From assembly GCF_026339995.1 (NCBI RefSeq), contig NZ_JAPEPT010000001.1, positions 2,159,140 through 2,223,139 of the forward strand: a DNA stretch of 64,000 nucleotides. The letters run 5' to 3'. This document shows positions 51,679 to 63,458 of this stretch, one piece after another (within the stretch, counting starts at the first letter, position 1; every line of letters begins with the position of its first letter). A program made the translations under genes and the position numbers. Under the pieces are notes generated by a model. It searched no databases, was not told the DNA's origin, and worked only from the letters and a program-made list of their open reading frames with translations. This DNA is from Streptomyces sp. NBC_01481. GTDB taxonomy: Bacteria > Actinomycetota > Actinomycetes > Streptomycetales > Streptomycetaceae.

Positions 51679-52593
51679 GTGTCCAGCACGCTTCCCACCA
51701 TCCCGCAGGCCCCCGAGACCGGCACCGCACGCGTCAAGCGCGGCATGGCCGAGCAGCTCAAGGGCGGTGTGATCATGGATGTGGTCAACGCCGAGCAGGC
51801 GAAGATAGCCGAGGACGCGGGCGCCGTGGCCGTCATGGCCCTGGAGCGGGTCCCCGCCGACATCCGCAAGGACGGCGGCGTGGCCCGGATGTCCGACCCC
51901 AACATGATCGAAGAGATCATCGAGGCCGTCTCCATCCCGGTCATGGCCAAGTCCCGGATCGGCCACTTCGTCGAGGCCCAGGTACTGCAGTCCCTCGGCG
52001 TCGACTACATCGACGAGTCCGAGGTGCTGACCCCGGCCGACGAGGTCAACCACTCCGACAAGTGGGCCTTCACCACCCCCTTCGTGTGTGGCGCCACCAA
52101 CCTGGGCGAGGCCCTGCGCCGTATCGCCGAGGGCGCGGCCATGATCCGCTCCAAGGGCGAGGCCGGCACGGGCAACGTCGTCGAGGCCGTCCGCCACCTG
52201 CGCCAGATCAAGAACGAGATCGCCAGGCTGCGCGGCTTCGACAACAACGAGCTGTACGCCGCCGCCAAGGAGCTCCGCGCCCCGTACGAGCTGGTCAAGG
52301 AGGTCTCCGAGCTGGGCAAGCTGCCGGTGGTCCTCTTCTCCGCCGGTGGCGTCGCCACCCCCGCCGACGCCGCGCTGATGCGCCAGCTCGGCGCCGAGGG
52401 CGTCTTCGTCGGCTCCGGCATCTTCAAGTCGGGCGACCCCGCCAAGCGCGCCGCGGCCATCGTGAAGGCCACCACCTTCTACGACGACCCCAAGATCATC
52501 GCGGACGCCTCCCGCAACCTCGGTGAGGCCATGGTCGGCATCAACTGCGACACCCTGCCGGAGACCGAGCGCTACGCGAACCGAGGCTGGTAA
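51679..52593 (+). CDS. pdxS: Pyridoxal 5'-phosphate synthase, synthase subunit PdxS
   Basis: A 304-residue (beta/alpha)8 barrel that makes PLP from ribose-5-phosphate, glyceraldehyde-3-phosphate and ammonia supplied by PdxT. Blocks are [55 protein letters not shown] (catalytic Lys in the RVKRGM region), [28 protein letters not shown] and [32 protein letters not shown]. The GTG start follows GAGTGAGG. pdxT follows with a 1-bp overlap. A possible PdxR-like element GCAGTGGACTGG lies at 51610-51621. Confidence 0.96.
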   Translation: MSSTLPTIPQAPETGTARVKRGMAEQLKGGVIMDVVNAEQAKIAEDAGAVAVMALERVPADIRKDGGVARMSDPNMIEEIIEAVSIPVMAKSRIGHFVEAQVLQSLGVDYIDESEVLTPADEVNHSDKWAFTTPFVCGATNLGEALRRIAEGAAMIRSKGEAGTGNVVEAVRHLRQIKNEIARLRGFDNNELYAAAKELRAPYELVKEVSELGKLPVVLFSAGGVATPADAALMRQLGAEGVFVGSGIFKSGDPAKRAAAIVKATTFYDDPKIIADASRNLGEAMVGINCDTLPETERYANRGW

Positions 52594-53183
52594 TGACCAC
52601 TCCCGTCATAGGCGTCCTGGCCCTCCAGGGCGACGTACGGGAGCACCTGATCGCCCTGGCCGCGGCTGACGCCGTGGCCAGGCCGGTGAGGCGCCCCGAG
52701 GAGCTCGCCGAGGTCGACGGCCTCGTCATCCCCGGCGGCGAGTCGACCACCATGTCCAAGCTCGCGGTTCTCTTCGGCATGATGGAGCCGCTTCGCGAGC
52801 GGATCGCGACGGGCATGCCCGTCTACGGCACCTGTGCCGGTCTGATCATGGTCGCAGACAAGATCCTCGACCCGCGTTCGGGCCAGGAGACGCTCGGCGG
52901 CATCGACATGATCGTCCGCCGCAACGCCTTCGGCCGGCAGAACGAGTCCTTCGAGGCGGCCGTCGAGGTCGCGGGCGTGGACGGCGGACCGGTCGAGGGT
53001 GTCTTCATCCGCGCCCCCTGGGTGGAGTCGGTCGGCGCCCAGGCCGAGGTGCTCGCCGAGCACGGCGGTCACATCGTCGCCGTACGGCAGGGCAATGTCC
53101 TGGCCACTTCGTTCCACCCTGAACTCACCGGCGATCACCGCGTACACGGTCTGTTTGTGGACATGGTGCGCGCCGCCCAGTGA
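52593..53183 (+). CDS. pdxT: Pyridoxal 5'-phosphate synthase, glutaminase subunit PdxT
   Basis: A 196-residue class I glutamine amidotransferase that feeds ammonia to Pdx[14 protein letters not shown] at the start; [11 protein letters not shown]; nucleophile Cys in [13 protein letters not shown] (about residue 79); His-x-Glu of the triad in [14 protein letters not shown] (about 170-172). The ATG shares its A with the last base of the pdxS TAA (TAATG). Together they form the PLP synthase complex. Confidence 0.95.
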   Translation: MTTPVIGVLALQGDVREHLIALAAADAVARPVRRPEELAEVDGLVIPGGESTTMSKLAVLFGMMEPLRERIATGMPVYGTCAGLIMVADKILDPRSGQETLGGIDMIVRRNAFGRQNESFEAAVEVAGVDGGPVEGVFIRAPWVESVGAQAEVLAEHGGHIVAVRQGNVLATSFHPELTGDHRVHGLFVDMVRAAQ

Positions 53184-53246
53184 CGCCGTCCCGGTAGGAT
53201 CTCTGCCGAACGCAGCAGGAATGGGTTACGCGAAGGAGACAGGCAG

Positions 53247-53999
53247 ATGTCCGGCCACTCTAAATGGGCTACGACGAAGCACAAGAAGGCCGTGATCGAT
53301 GCCAAGCGCGGCAAGCTCTTCGCGAAGCTGATCAAGAACATCGAGGTCGCGGCCCGCACCGGCGGCGCCGATGTCGAGGGCAACCCGACCCTCTTCGACG
53401 CCATCCAGAAGGCGAAGAAGAGCTCGGTCCCCAACAAGAACATCGACTCCGCGGTCAAGCGCGGCGCCGGTCTCGAGGCCGGTGGCGCCGACTACGAGAC
53501 GATCATGTACGAGGGCTACGGCCCCAACGGCGTCGCGGTGCTCATCGAGTGCCTCACGGACAACCGCAACCGCGCGGCCTCCGACGTCCGCGTCGCGATG
53601 ACCCGCAACGGCGGCTCGATGGCCGACCCCGGCTCGGTCTCGTACCTCTTCAACCGCAAGGGCGTTGTCATCGTCCCCAAGGGTGAGCTCTCCGAGGACG
53701 ACGTGCTCGGTGCCGTCCTCGACGCGGGCGCCGAAGAGGTCAACGACCTCGGTGAGTCCTTCGAGGTGCTCAGCGAGGCCACCGACCTGGTCGCGGTGCG
53801 CACCGCGCTCCAGGAGGCCGGCATCGACTACGACTCGGCCGAGGCCAACTTCGTCGCGACCATGCAGGTCGAGCTGGAGGAAGAGGGCGCACGCAAGATC
53901 TTCAAGCTGATCGACGCGCTCGAGGACAGCGACGACGTGCAGAACGTCTTCGCCAACTTCGATGTCTCTGACGAGATCATGGAGAAGGTCGACGCCTGA
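53247..53999 (+). CDS. YebC/PmpR-family protein
   Basis: A 250-residue member of the YebC family, starting [38 protein letters not shown], the hallmark N-terminus, with [33 protein letters not shown] and [11 protein letters not shown]. YebC proteins have been described as transcription regulators and, more recently, as translation factors for difficult stretches such as proline runs. AGGAGACAGGCAG precedes the ATG. A terminator separates it from ruvC. Confidence 0.95.
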   Translation: MSGHSKWATTKHKKAVIDAKRGKLFAKLIKNIEVAARTGGADVEGNPTLFDAIQKAKKSSVPNKNIDSAVKRGAGLEAGGADYETIMYEGYGPNGVAVLIECLTDNRNRAASDVRVAMTRNGGSMADPGSVSYLFNRKGVVIVPKGELSEDDVLGAVLDAGAEEVNDLGESFEVLSEATDLVAVRTALQEAGIDYDSAEANFVATMQVELEEEGARKIFKLIDALEDSDDVQNVFANFDVSDEIMEKVDA

Positions 54000-54011
54000 C
54001 AGGCAGTCAAA

Positions 54012-54047
54012 CGGCGGGCCGACGGGACACACCCCGTCGGCCCGCCG
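54012..54047. terminator. Terminator after yebC
   Basis: Perfect 15-bp stem CGGCGGGCCGACGGG / CCCGTCGGCCCGCCG with a 6-nt loop, followed by CTTTGT. Confidence 0.85.
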
Positions 54048-54101
54048 CTTTGTCAGTGGCACCGGATAGCCTGCACAAACAGGCGATCGAAGGGGGGCGG
54101 G

Positions 54102-54644
54102 GTGCGCGTACTGGGTGTGGACCCCGGGTTGACCCGGTGCGGCGTCGGTGTGGTCGAGGGCGTCGCGGGCCGTCCCCTGACCATGCTCGGCGTCGGTGTC
54201 GTACGAACCCCGGCGGACGCCGAGTTGGGCCTGAGGCTGGTCGCCATCGAGCAGGGCATCGAGCGGTGGCTGGACGAGCACCGGCCGGAATTCGTCGCGG
54301 TGGAGCGGGTGTTCAGCCAGCACAACGTGCGTACGGTCATGGGTACCGCGCAGGCCAGCGCGATCGCCATGCTCTGCGCGTCCCGCCGCGGCATCCCCGT
54401 CGCCCTGCACACGCCCAGCGAGGTCAAGGCCGCCGTCACCGGCAGCGGCCGGGCCGACAAGGCGCAGGTCGGCGCGATGGTCACCCGGCTGCTGCGGCTC
54501 GACGCTCCGCCCAAGCCCGCCGACGCGGCGGACGCTCTCGCGCTCGCCATCTGTCACATCTGGCGGGCGCCCGCGCACAATCGCCTCCAGCAAGCCGTCG
54601 CCGCACATCGCACCGTGCACGCACCGAAAGGCCGTACCGCATGA
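54102..54644 (+). CDS. ruvC: Crossover junction endodeoxyribonuclease RuvC
   Basis: A 180-residue Holliday-junction resolvase. Catalytic acids: Asp7 in [12 protein letters not shown], Glu in [21 protein letters not shown] (about 68), and Asp residues in [16 protein letters not shown] (about 141-145). The GTG start follows AGGGGGGCGG. The stop overlaps ruvA (ATGA). A -10-like TAGCCT lies at 54066-54071. Confidence 0.96.
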   Translation: MRVLGVDPGLTRCGVGVVEGVAGRPLTMLGVGVVRTPADAELGLRLVAIEQGIERWLDEHRPEFVAVERVFSQHNVRTVMGTAQASAIAMLCASRRGIPVALHTPSEVKAAVTGSGRADKAQVGAMVTRLLRLDAPPKPADAADALALAICHIWRAPAHNRLQQAVAAHRTVHAPKGRTA

Positions 54645-55264
54645 TCGCCTTTGTGAGCGGCCCGGTCGCCGCCCTCGCACCCACCACCGCGGTCATCGAG
54701 GTCGGCGGGGTCGGCATGGCCGTCCAGTGCACCCCGAACACCCTCTCCGAGCTCCGTATCGGCAAGGAGGCCAAGCTCGCCACCTCCCTCGTCGTACGGG
54801 AGGACTCGCTGACGCTGTACGGCTTCGCGGACGACGACGAGCGCCAGGTCTTCGAGCTGCTGCAGACCGCGAGCGGCGTCGGTCCGCGCCTCGCCCAGGC
54901 AATGCTCGCTGTGCACACCCCGGACGCACTGCGCGTCGCCGTCGCCACCGGTGACGAGAAGGCGCTGACCGCGGTGCCGGGCATTGGCAAGAAGGGTGCG
55001 CAGAAGCTGCTGCTCGAACTGAAGGACCGGCTCGGCGAGCCGGTCGGCGCCCACATCGGCAGGCAGGGCATCGGGGCCGCCGCGGCGGCCCCGATGGCAT
55101 GGCGCGACCAGCTGCACGCCGCGCTGATCGGCCTCGGCTACGCCACCCGCGAGGCGGACGAGGCGGTCGCCGCCGTCGCCCCGCAGGCCGAGGCCGCCGA
55201 GGGAGCGCCTTCGGTGGGCCCGCTCCTCAAGGCCGCCCTGCAGACCCTGAACCGCACCCGCTGA
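54641..55264 (+). CDS. ruvA: Holliday junction DNA helicase subunit RuvA
   Basis: A 207-residue junction-binding protein: N-terminal OB-fold ([30 protein letters not shown]), helix-hairpin-helix pair ([20 protein letters not shown] and [23 protein letters not shown]), and a C-terminal RuvB-binding domain ([20 protein letters not shown]). It starts in the ruvC stop codon overlap; ruvB follows after 31 bp. Confidence 0.96.
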   Translation: MIAFVSGPVAALAPTTAVIEVGGVGMAVQCTPNTLSELRIGKEAKLATSLVVREDSLTLYGFADDDERQVFELLQTASGVGPRLAQAMLAVHTPDALRVAVATGDEKALTAVPGIGKKGAQKLLLELKDRLGEPVGAHIGRQGIGAAAAAPMAWRDQLHAALIGLGYATREADEAVAAVAPQAEAAEGAPSVGPLLKAALQTLNRTR

Positions 55265-55295
55265 CTCCAGCCATCGACGCGCGAGGCAATCCACT

Positions 55296-56375
55296 GTGAA
55301 CTGGGACGACACCGCACCGACGACCGACGACATCGCCGCCGAGCGGCTCGTCGGCGCGTCCGCCGACGGCGAGGACCAGGCCGTCGAGGCGGCACTGCGG
55401 CCGAAGTCGCTTGACGAGTTCGTCGGCCAGGAACGGGTCAGGGAGCAGCTGGACCTCGTCCTGAAGGCGGCCCTCGCCCGTGGCGCGACCGCCGACCATG
55501 TCCTGCTCTCCGGCGCCCCCGGCCTCGGCAAGACCACCCTGTCCATGATCATCGCGGCGGAGATGAACGCCCCGATCCGGATCACCTCCGGCCCGGCCAT
55601 CCAGCACGCCGGTGATCTGGCCGCGATCCTGTCCTCGCTCCAGGAGGGGGAAGTTCTCTTCCTCGACGAGATCCACCGGATGTCGCGGCCCGCCGAGGAA
55701 ATGCTCTACATGGCCATGGAGGACTTCCGGGTCGACGTGATCGTCGGCAAGGGCCCGGGAGCCACCGCCATTCCGCTGGAGCTGCCTCCGTTCACCCTGG
55801 TCGGGGCCACCACCCGGGCCGGACTGCTGCCGCCGCCGCTGCGCGACCGCTTCGGCTTCACCGCGCACATGGAGTTCTACGAGCCGGCGGAGCTGGAGCG
55901 CGTGATCCACCGCTCCGCACAGCTTCTCGACCTCGACATAGAGGCCGACGGCGCCGCCGAGATCGCCGGACGCTCCCGCGGGACGCCCCGTATCGCCAAC
56001 CGGCTGCTGCGCCGCGTCCGTGACTATGCCCAGGTCAAGCGGGACGGTCTGATCACCCGCGAGGTGGCAGCCGCCGCCCTGAAGGTGTACGAGGTCGACG
56101 CCCGCGGACTCGACCGACTCGACCGTGCCGTCCTTACGGCGCTGCTGAAGCTCTTCGGCGGAGGCCCGGTGGGGCTGTCGACGCTCGCGGTGGCCGTGGG
56201 GGAGGAGCGCGAGACGGTCGAGGAGGTGGCCGAGCCCTTCCTGGTACGGGAGGGACTGCTGGCCCGCACGCCGCGCGGCCGGGTCGCCACCCCTGCCGCC
56301 TGGGCCCACCTCGGCCTCGTACCGCCTCAGCAGGCCCCTGGCGCAGGCGGACAACAGGGTCTGTTCGGGACGTGA
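55296..56375 (+). CDS. ruvB: Holliday junction DNA helicase RuvB
   Basis: A 359-residue AAA+ motor: Walker [14 protein letters not shown] (about 72-84), Walker [10 protein letters not shown] (about 122-130), sensor 1 LVGATTRAG, arginine finger [12 protein letters not shown], sensor 2 [15 protein letters not shown], and a C-terminal winged helix ([20 protein letters not shown]). GTG start. Last gene of ruvCAB. Confidence 0.97.
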   Translation: MNWDDTAPTTDDIAAERLVGASADGEDQAVEAALRPKSLDEFVGQERVREQLDLVLKAALARGATADHVLLSGAPGLGKTTLSMIIAAEMNAPIRITSGPAIQHAGDLAAILSSLQEGEVLFLDEIHRMSRPAEEMLYMAMEDFRVDVIVGKGPGATAIPLELPPFTLVGATTRAGLLPPPLRDRFGFTAHMEFYEPAELERVIHRSAQLLDLDIEADGAAEIAGRSRGTPRIANRLLRRVRDYAQVKRDGLITREVAAAALKVYEVDARGLDRLDRAVLTALLKLFGGGPVGLSTLAVAVGEERETVEEVAEPFLVREGLLARTPRGRVATPAAWAHLGLVPPQQAPGAGGQQGLFGT

Positions 56376-56422
56376 CGGCGCGGATACTCGCCGGGCCAGG
56401 AACCAGGGTGCGATGCTGGGCG

Positions 56423-56452
56423 TTGTTCCAATGATGCGGACTCGCTTAGACT
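56423..56452 (+). promoter_or_regulatory. Promoter upstream of yajC
   Basis: -35 TTGTTC (56423-56428), 18-bp spacer, -10 TAGACT (56447-56452); predicted start about 80 nt before the yajC GTG. It suggests yajC-secD-secF-apt is transcribed independently of ruvCAB. Confidence 0.6.
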
Positions 56453-56540
56453 CCGCCGATGCCGCCCCTTACAGGTCGGCGTGCCCACCCCCGTAGATCA
56501 GGCCGTTCATCCGCGCGGTCGTGCGAAGGAATTCCGCCCC

Positions 56541-57038
56541 GTGAATATCTTGACCCTCCTCCCCTTTATCGTGCTCATCGGGGCCATGTTCCTGATGACC
56601 CGCTCCGCCAAGAGGAAGCAGCAGCAGGCCGCGCAGATGCGTGACCAGATGCAGCCCGGTACCGGCGTGCGGACCATCGGCGGCTTGTACGCCACCGTCA
56701 AGGAGGTCAACCACGACACGGTTCTCCTCGAGGCTGCCCCCGGCGTGCACCTGGTGTTCGCCAAGAACTCGATCGGGGCGGTCCTCGACGACGAGGAGTA
56801 CAACCGCATCGTGCACGGTGACGGCGACCTCAAGTCCGACAGCCCCATCGTTCCGGACGACGCTTCCTCGCTGACCGAGGCCACCGACTCCGACTCCTCG
56901 GACGACGCCAAGATCGACCTCGGCAAGAAGCCCGAGGCCGCCGACGCCGAGGCCGACGACACCGAGGTCGCGGACGCCAAGCCAGAGGACGCCGAGTCCA
57001 AGAACGGCAAGGCCGACGGCGAGACCGACGCGAAGTAG
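56541..57038 (+). CDS. yajC: Preprotein translocase subunit YajC
   Basis: A 165-residue single-TM protein: short N-terminal TM (about 2-21, NILTLLPFIVLIGAMFLMT), then SAKRKQQQAAQMRDQMQPGTGVRTIGGLYATVKEVNHDTVLLEAAPGVHLVFAKNSIG, the YajC domain. The C-terminal 70 residues are strongly acidic and disordered (EAADAEADDTEV...), longer than in most bacteria. The GTG start follows AAGGA. It associates with SecDF, encoded just downstream. Confidence 0.93.
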   Translation: MNILTLLPFIVLIGAMFLMTRSAKRKQQQAAQMRDQMQPGTGVRTIGGLYATVKEVNHDTVLLEAAPGVHLVFAKNSIGAVLDDEEYNRIVHGDGDLKSDSPIVPDDASSLTEATDSDSSDDAKIDLGKKPEAADAEADDTEVADAKPEDAESKNGKADGETDAK

Positions 57039-57047
57039 CCATGGCCG

Positions 57048-57125
57048 GGGACCGCGCAGGCGCCTACCGGCGCCCGGCGGTCCCACGGTCGTGTTGAATT
57101 CTGCGGGGGCAGGTCCCCACAACAC
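57048..57125 (+). promoter_or_regulatory. Two-hairpin secD leader in the yajC-secD gap
   Basis: The first hairpin (57048-57084) pairs GGGACCGC with GCGGTCCC and inside it GGCGCC with GGCGCC. The second (57091-57125) pairs GTGTTG with CAACAC and, inside, GGGG with CCCC. The first can be a terminator or attenuator; both stand before the secD ribosome-binding site AGGGAGAA. Confidence 0.45.
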
Positions 57126-57184
57126 TTCGTGGCCGCCCCGGCGCACACCCGGCGCGGGGCGGTTGGACAGGGAGAAACGAGAAG

Positions 57185-58942
57185 GTGGCAGCACCGAATA
57201 GGGGCCGAAGGCCCGCGGGGGCTCAGGGCAAGCCGGGGCGCGCCCTGGCTTTGATCCTGATTGCCATGGTCGCGCTCACTGGCGGGATGTTCTTGGCGGG
57301 ACAGCTCACGCCGCGTCTGGGTATCGACCTGGCGGGCGGTACGTCCATCACGCTCGAGGCGAAGAACGAACCCGGTAAGCCGGACGCGATCAACGAGACC
57401 AACATGAACACCGCGGTCGGCATCATCGAGCGCCGTGTGAATGGTCTGGGCGTCTCCGAGGCCGAGGTTCAGACTCAGGGCGAACGCAACATCATCGTCA
57501 ACATCCCCAAGGGGACCAATTCCCAGCAGGCCCGTGAGCAGGTCGGCACCACCGCCCAGCTCTACTTCCGGCCGGTGCTGACGGTCGCCGCGGGCGCCCC
57601 CACCGCTCCGCAGCCCACCCCGAGCGCCTCGCCGTCCGGCAAGGCCAAGGACGGTAAGGCCAAGGAGACGGGCAAGCCGACGGCCAACGCGCCGTCCGGC
57701 ACCCCCTCGGCCACGCCGACCACGCAGGGCCGTGCGGTCACCGACGCTCTCAAGGCGCCGAAGCCGACTCCGACCCCCGCCGGTTCGGGCAAGCCCTCCG
57801 GGACGCCGAAGCCGCCGCCCTCCGGGGACACAGCGGGCGCCGACAAGCTGCAGAAGCAGTTCCTGGCTCTCGACTGCACGAACAAGGAGGCCCGCGTCGC
57901 GGCCGGTGTCGGCGTCAAGCCCAGCGACCCGCTCGTCGCCTGTGGCAAGAACTCCGAGGGGCAGTGGGAGAAGTACGTTCTCGGCCCTGCCGAGGTCAAC
58001 GGCAAGGACGTCGACGACGCCAAGGCCACGATCGACCAGCGGACCGGTCAGTGGATCGTGCAGATGGATTTCACCGACGGTGGCTCCAAGAAGTTCTCGA
58101 AGATCACGAGCAAGCTGTCGCAGCAGCAGCCTCCGATGAACCAGTTCGCGATCGTCCTTGACGGTGAGGTCGTCTCCGCGCCTTCGGTGCGCACGACACT
58201 GAGCGCGAACGCCGAGATCTCCGGCAGCTTCACCCAGCAGTCCGCCCAGGACCTGGGCAACATCCTCTCGTACGGTGCGCTTCCGCTCTCCTTCGAGGAG
58301 CAGAGCGTCCAGACCGTCACGGCCGCCCTCGGCGGCGAGCAGCTGCAGGCGGGCCTCATCGCCGGTGCGATCGGTCTCGCGCTGGTCATCATCTACCTGG
58401 TGGCGTACTACCGCGGCCTGGCCGTGATCGCGATCCTCAGCCTCATCGTCTCCGCGATCCTGACGTACACGATCATGGCTCTGCTCGGCCCCGGTATCGG
58501 CTTCGCCCTGAACCTGCCCGCGGTGTGTGGTGCGATCGTTGCGATCGGTATCACCGCGGACTCGTTCATCGTGTACTTCGAGAGAATCCGCGACGAGATC
58601 CGCGAGGGCCGTACGCTGCGGCCCGCCGTCGAGCGTGCCTGGCCGCGCGCCCGGCGCACGATCCTGGTCTCCGACTTCGTGTCGTTCCTCGCCGCCGCGG
58701 TGCTGTTCATCGTCACGGTCGGCAAGGTCCAGGGCTTCGCGTTCACTCTCGGCCTGACCACCGTGCTCGACGTGGTCGTGGTGTTCCTCTTCACCAAGCC
58801 GATCATGACCCTGCTCGCCCGCAGGAAGTTCTTCGCGGACGGTCACCCGTGGTCCGGCCTCGACCCGAGGCGGCTGGGTGCCAAGCCCCCGCTGCGCCGC
58901 TCCCGTCGCGCCTCCGCCCCCATCGACCCGAAGGAGGCGTGA
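57185..58942 (+). CDS. secD: Protein translocase subunit SecD
   Basis: A 585-residue RND-like membrane protein that, with SecF, uses the proton gradient to complete Sec export. TM1 (about 19-38) is followed by a large external P1 domain, with the conserved GIDLAGGTSITLEA; the five-TM core is near 388-555 (LQAGLIAGAIGLALVIIYLV, AVCGAIVAIGITADSFIVYFERIRDEIREG). Within P1, about residues 140-220 form a Pro/Thr/Ser/Lys-rich low-complexity insert (APTAPQPTPSASPSG...), absent in E. coli SecD but usual in actinobacteria. The GTG start has AGGGAGAAACGAGAAG. secF starts 1 bp after the stop. Confidence 0.96.
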   Translation: MAAPNRGRRPAGAQGKPGRALALILIAMVALTGGMFLAGQLTPRLGIDLAGGTSITLEAKNEPGKPDAINETNMNTAVGIIERRVNGLGVSEAEVQTQGERNIIVNIPKGTNSQQAREQVGTTAQLYFRPVLTVAAGAPTAPQPTPSASPSGKAKDGKAKETGKPTANAPSGTPSATPTTQGRAVTDALKAPKPTPTPAGSGKPSGTPKPPPSGDTAGADKLQKQFLALDCTNKEARVAAGVGVKPSDPLVACGKNSEGQWEKYVLGPAEVNGKDVDDAKATIDQRTGQWIVQMDFTDGGSKKFSKITSKLSQQQPPMNQFAIVLDGEVVSAPSVRTTLSANAEISGSFTQQSAQDLGNILSYGALPLSFEEQSVQTVTAALGGEQLQAGLIAGAIGLALVIIYLVAYYRGLAVIAILSLIVSAILTYTIMALLGPGIGFALNLPAVCGAIVAIGITADSFIVYFERIRDEIREGRTLRPAVERAWPRARRTILVSDFVSFLAAAVLFIVTVGKVQGFAFTLGLTTVLDVVVVFLFTKPIMTLLARRKFFADGHPWSGLDPRRLGAKPPLRRSRRASAPIDPKEA

Positions 58943-58943
58943 G

Positions 58944-60044
58944 ATGTCGCGACTTGGCACTCTCGGCGCCCGTCTCTACCGCGGCGAGGTCGGCTACGAC
59001 TTCGTCGCCAAGCGGAAGATCTGGTACGGGGTTTCGATCCTGATCACCATCACGGCCATCCTCGGCCTGGCGGTGCAGGGTCTCAACCTGGGTATCGAGT
59101 TCAAGGGTGGCGCCGTCTTCACCACCCCGAAGACGAGCGTCTCCGTCAGCGAGGCGCGGACGTACGCCATAGACGCCTCGGGTCATGAGGCGATCGTCCA
59201 GAAGCTCGGCAACGGCGGTCTGCGGATCCAGGTCAGTGAGCTCGACCAGGCCCAGGCCAACAAGGTCAACGAGACGCTGTCCGACAAGCTCGACATCCCG
59301 GTTAACAAGATCAACGCCGAGATCGTCGGACCCAGCTGGGGTGAGCAGATCGCCAACAAGGCATGGACCGGTCTCGCGGTCTTCATGCTCCTGGTGGTGA
59401 TCTACCTCGCGATCGCCTTCGAGTGGCGCATGGCCATCGCCGCCCTGATCGCGCTGATCCACGACCTCACGATCACCATCGGTGTGTACGCACTCGTGGG
59501 CTTCGAGGTCACACCGGGCACCGTGATCGGTCTGCTGACGATCCTCGGTTACTCCCTCTACGACACCGTCGTCGTCTTCGACGGTCTCAAGGAGGGCTCG
59601 AAGGACATCACCAAGCAGACCCGCTACACCTACAGCGAGATCGCCAACCGCAGCCTCAACGGCACGCTGGTGCGTTCCATCAACACCACCGTCGTCGCGC
59701 TGCTGCCGGTTGCCGGACTGCTGTTCATCGGTGGCGGCGTCCTCGGTGCCGGAATGCTCAACGACATCTCGCTGTCGCTGTTCGTCGGCCTCGCGGCCGG
59801 TGCGTACTCCTCGATCTTCATCGCCACGCCGCTCGTCGCCGACCTCAAGGAGCGCGAGCCGCAGATGAAGGCCCTGAAGAAGCGGGTGCTCGCCAAGCGC
59901 GCCAAGGCGGCCGCCGAGGGCGTGTCGGCGGAGGACTCCGGTGAGCCGGAGGACGCGGAGACGGGCGACGTGGCGCCGGCCGGCGCTGTCGTGGGCCCGC
60001 GCGGCAACCGTGGCCGTGGCCGTCCCTCGGGCAAGCGCCGATGA
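58944..60044 (+). CDS. secF: Protein translocase subunit SecF
   Basis: A 366-residue partner of SecD. TM1 about 33-52 (YGVSILITITAILGLAVQGL), external domain with GIEFKGGAVF, and a C-terminal five-TM core with RMAIAALIALIHDLTITIGVYAL, GLLTILGYSLYDTVVVFDGLKE and RSLNGTLVRSINTT. The last 50 residues are charged, Ala/Glu-rich (KKRVLAKRAKAAAEGV...). AAGGAGG lies in the secD end, 8 nt before the ATG. The stop overlaps apt (ATGA). Confidence 0.96.
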   Translation: MSRLGTLGARLYRGEVGYDFVAKRKIWYGVSILITITAILGLAVQGLNLGIEFKGGAVFTTPKTSVSVSEARTYAIDASGHEAIVQKLGNGGLRIQVSELDQAQANKVNETLSDKLDIPVNKINAEIVGPSWGEQIANKAWTGLAVFMLLVVIYLAIAFEWRMAIAALIALIHDLTITIGVYALVGFEVTPGTVIGLLTILGYSLYDTVVVFDGLKEGSKDITKQTRYTYSEIANRSLNGTLVRSINTTVVALLPVAGLLFIGGGVLGAGMLNDISLSLFVGLAAGAYSSIFIATPLVADLKEREPQMKALKKRVLAKRAKAAAEGVSAEDSGEPEDAETGDVAPAGAVVGPRGNRGRGRPSGKRR

Positions 60045-60583
60045 CCGCCGCCACCTCGGAGCTGCTGCTCAGCCGCATCCGTGACGTCCCGGACTATCCG
60101 AAGCCGGGGGTGATGTTCAAGGACATCACGCCCCTGCTCGCGGACCCGGAGGCCTTCACGGTTCTCACTGACGTGCTCGCCGAGCTGTGCACGCGTTACG
60201 AGGCCACGAAGATCGTCGGTCTTGAGGCGCGCGGCTTCATCCTGGGCGCCCCGGTCGCCATCCGGGCCGGGCTCGGCTTCATTCCCGTACGCAAGGCGGG
60301 CAAGCTCCCCGGAGCGACGCTCTCGCAGGCGTACGAGCTGGAGTACGGCACCGCCGAGATCGAGGTGCACGCCGAGGACCTGCGCGCGGGCGACCGCGTC
60401 ATGGTCATCGACGACGTCCTCGCCACCGGCGGCACCGCCGAGGCCTCGCTGGAGCTCATCCGGCGGGCCGGAGCCGATGTCGCGGGCGTCGCGGTGCTGA
60501 TGGAGCTCGGCTTCCTCGGCGGCCGCATCCGTCTGGAGCCCGCGCTGCGCGGTGCTCCGCTGGAGGCGCTGATCACGCTCTGA
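60041..60583 (+). CDS. apt: Adenine phosphoribosyltransferase
   Basis: A 180-residue purine salvage enzyme (adenine + PRPP to AMP). The PRPP motif [19 protein letters not shown] is at about 121-139; [13 protein letters not shown] and [20 protein letters not shown] are family features. It overlaps secF by 4 bp. Association of apt with secDF and relA is conserved in Streptomyces, and a strong terminator separates it from relA. Confidence 0.96.
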   Translation: MTAATSELLLSRIRDVPDYPKPGVMFKDITPLLADPEAFTVLTDVLAELCTRYEATKIVGLEARGFILGAPVAIRAGLGFIPVRKAGKLPGATLSQAYELEYGTAEIEVHAEDLRAGDRVMVIDDVLATGGTAEASLELIRRAGADVAGVAVLMELGFLGGRIRLEPALRGAPLEALITL

Positions 60584-60598
60584 CCCCATGGGTCGATC

Positions 60599-60641
60599 GA
60601 GGAACGGGCGCCCCGGGATCTTCCCGGGGCGCCCGTTCCTC
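60599..60641. terminator. Strong terminator between apt and relA
   Basis: Perfect 20-bp stem (arm ends GAGGAACGGGCG... / ...CGCCCGTTCCTC) with a 3-nt TCT loop. It separates apt from relA and implies a separate relA promoter. Confidence 0.9.
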
Positions 60642-60809
60642 TGCGCCAGCCCTCGGCGGCGCGCAGTGACGAGAGGGCATCCGCAGCGATTGTGGTGCCC
60701 TCTCCCGTCATGTCCGGACCTGCCGCCTCGTGAGCACCAGAACTCCGAGGTCGATACCATGGCTTCTCCGGGCCTGACCGGGGGACCCGGAACCGCACGA
60801 GGAGCGCTC

Positions 60810-63380
<2,571 letters not shown>

Positions 63381-63402
63381 CGCGACGCGCCACAGCGCAG
63401 AC

Positions 63403-63445
63403 GAAGGGCCCCCTGTACGTGAGCGTGACGTACAGGGGGCCCTTC
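63403..63445. terminator. Bidirectional terminator between relA and the DUF349 gene
   Basis: Perfect 18-bp stem (GAAGGGCCCCCTGTACGT / ACGTACAGGGGGCCCTTC) with a 7-nt GAGCGTG loop, in the gap between convergent genes. Confidence 0.9.
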
Positions 63446-63458
63446 CATACAGCCCTTT

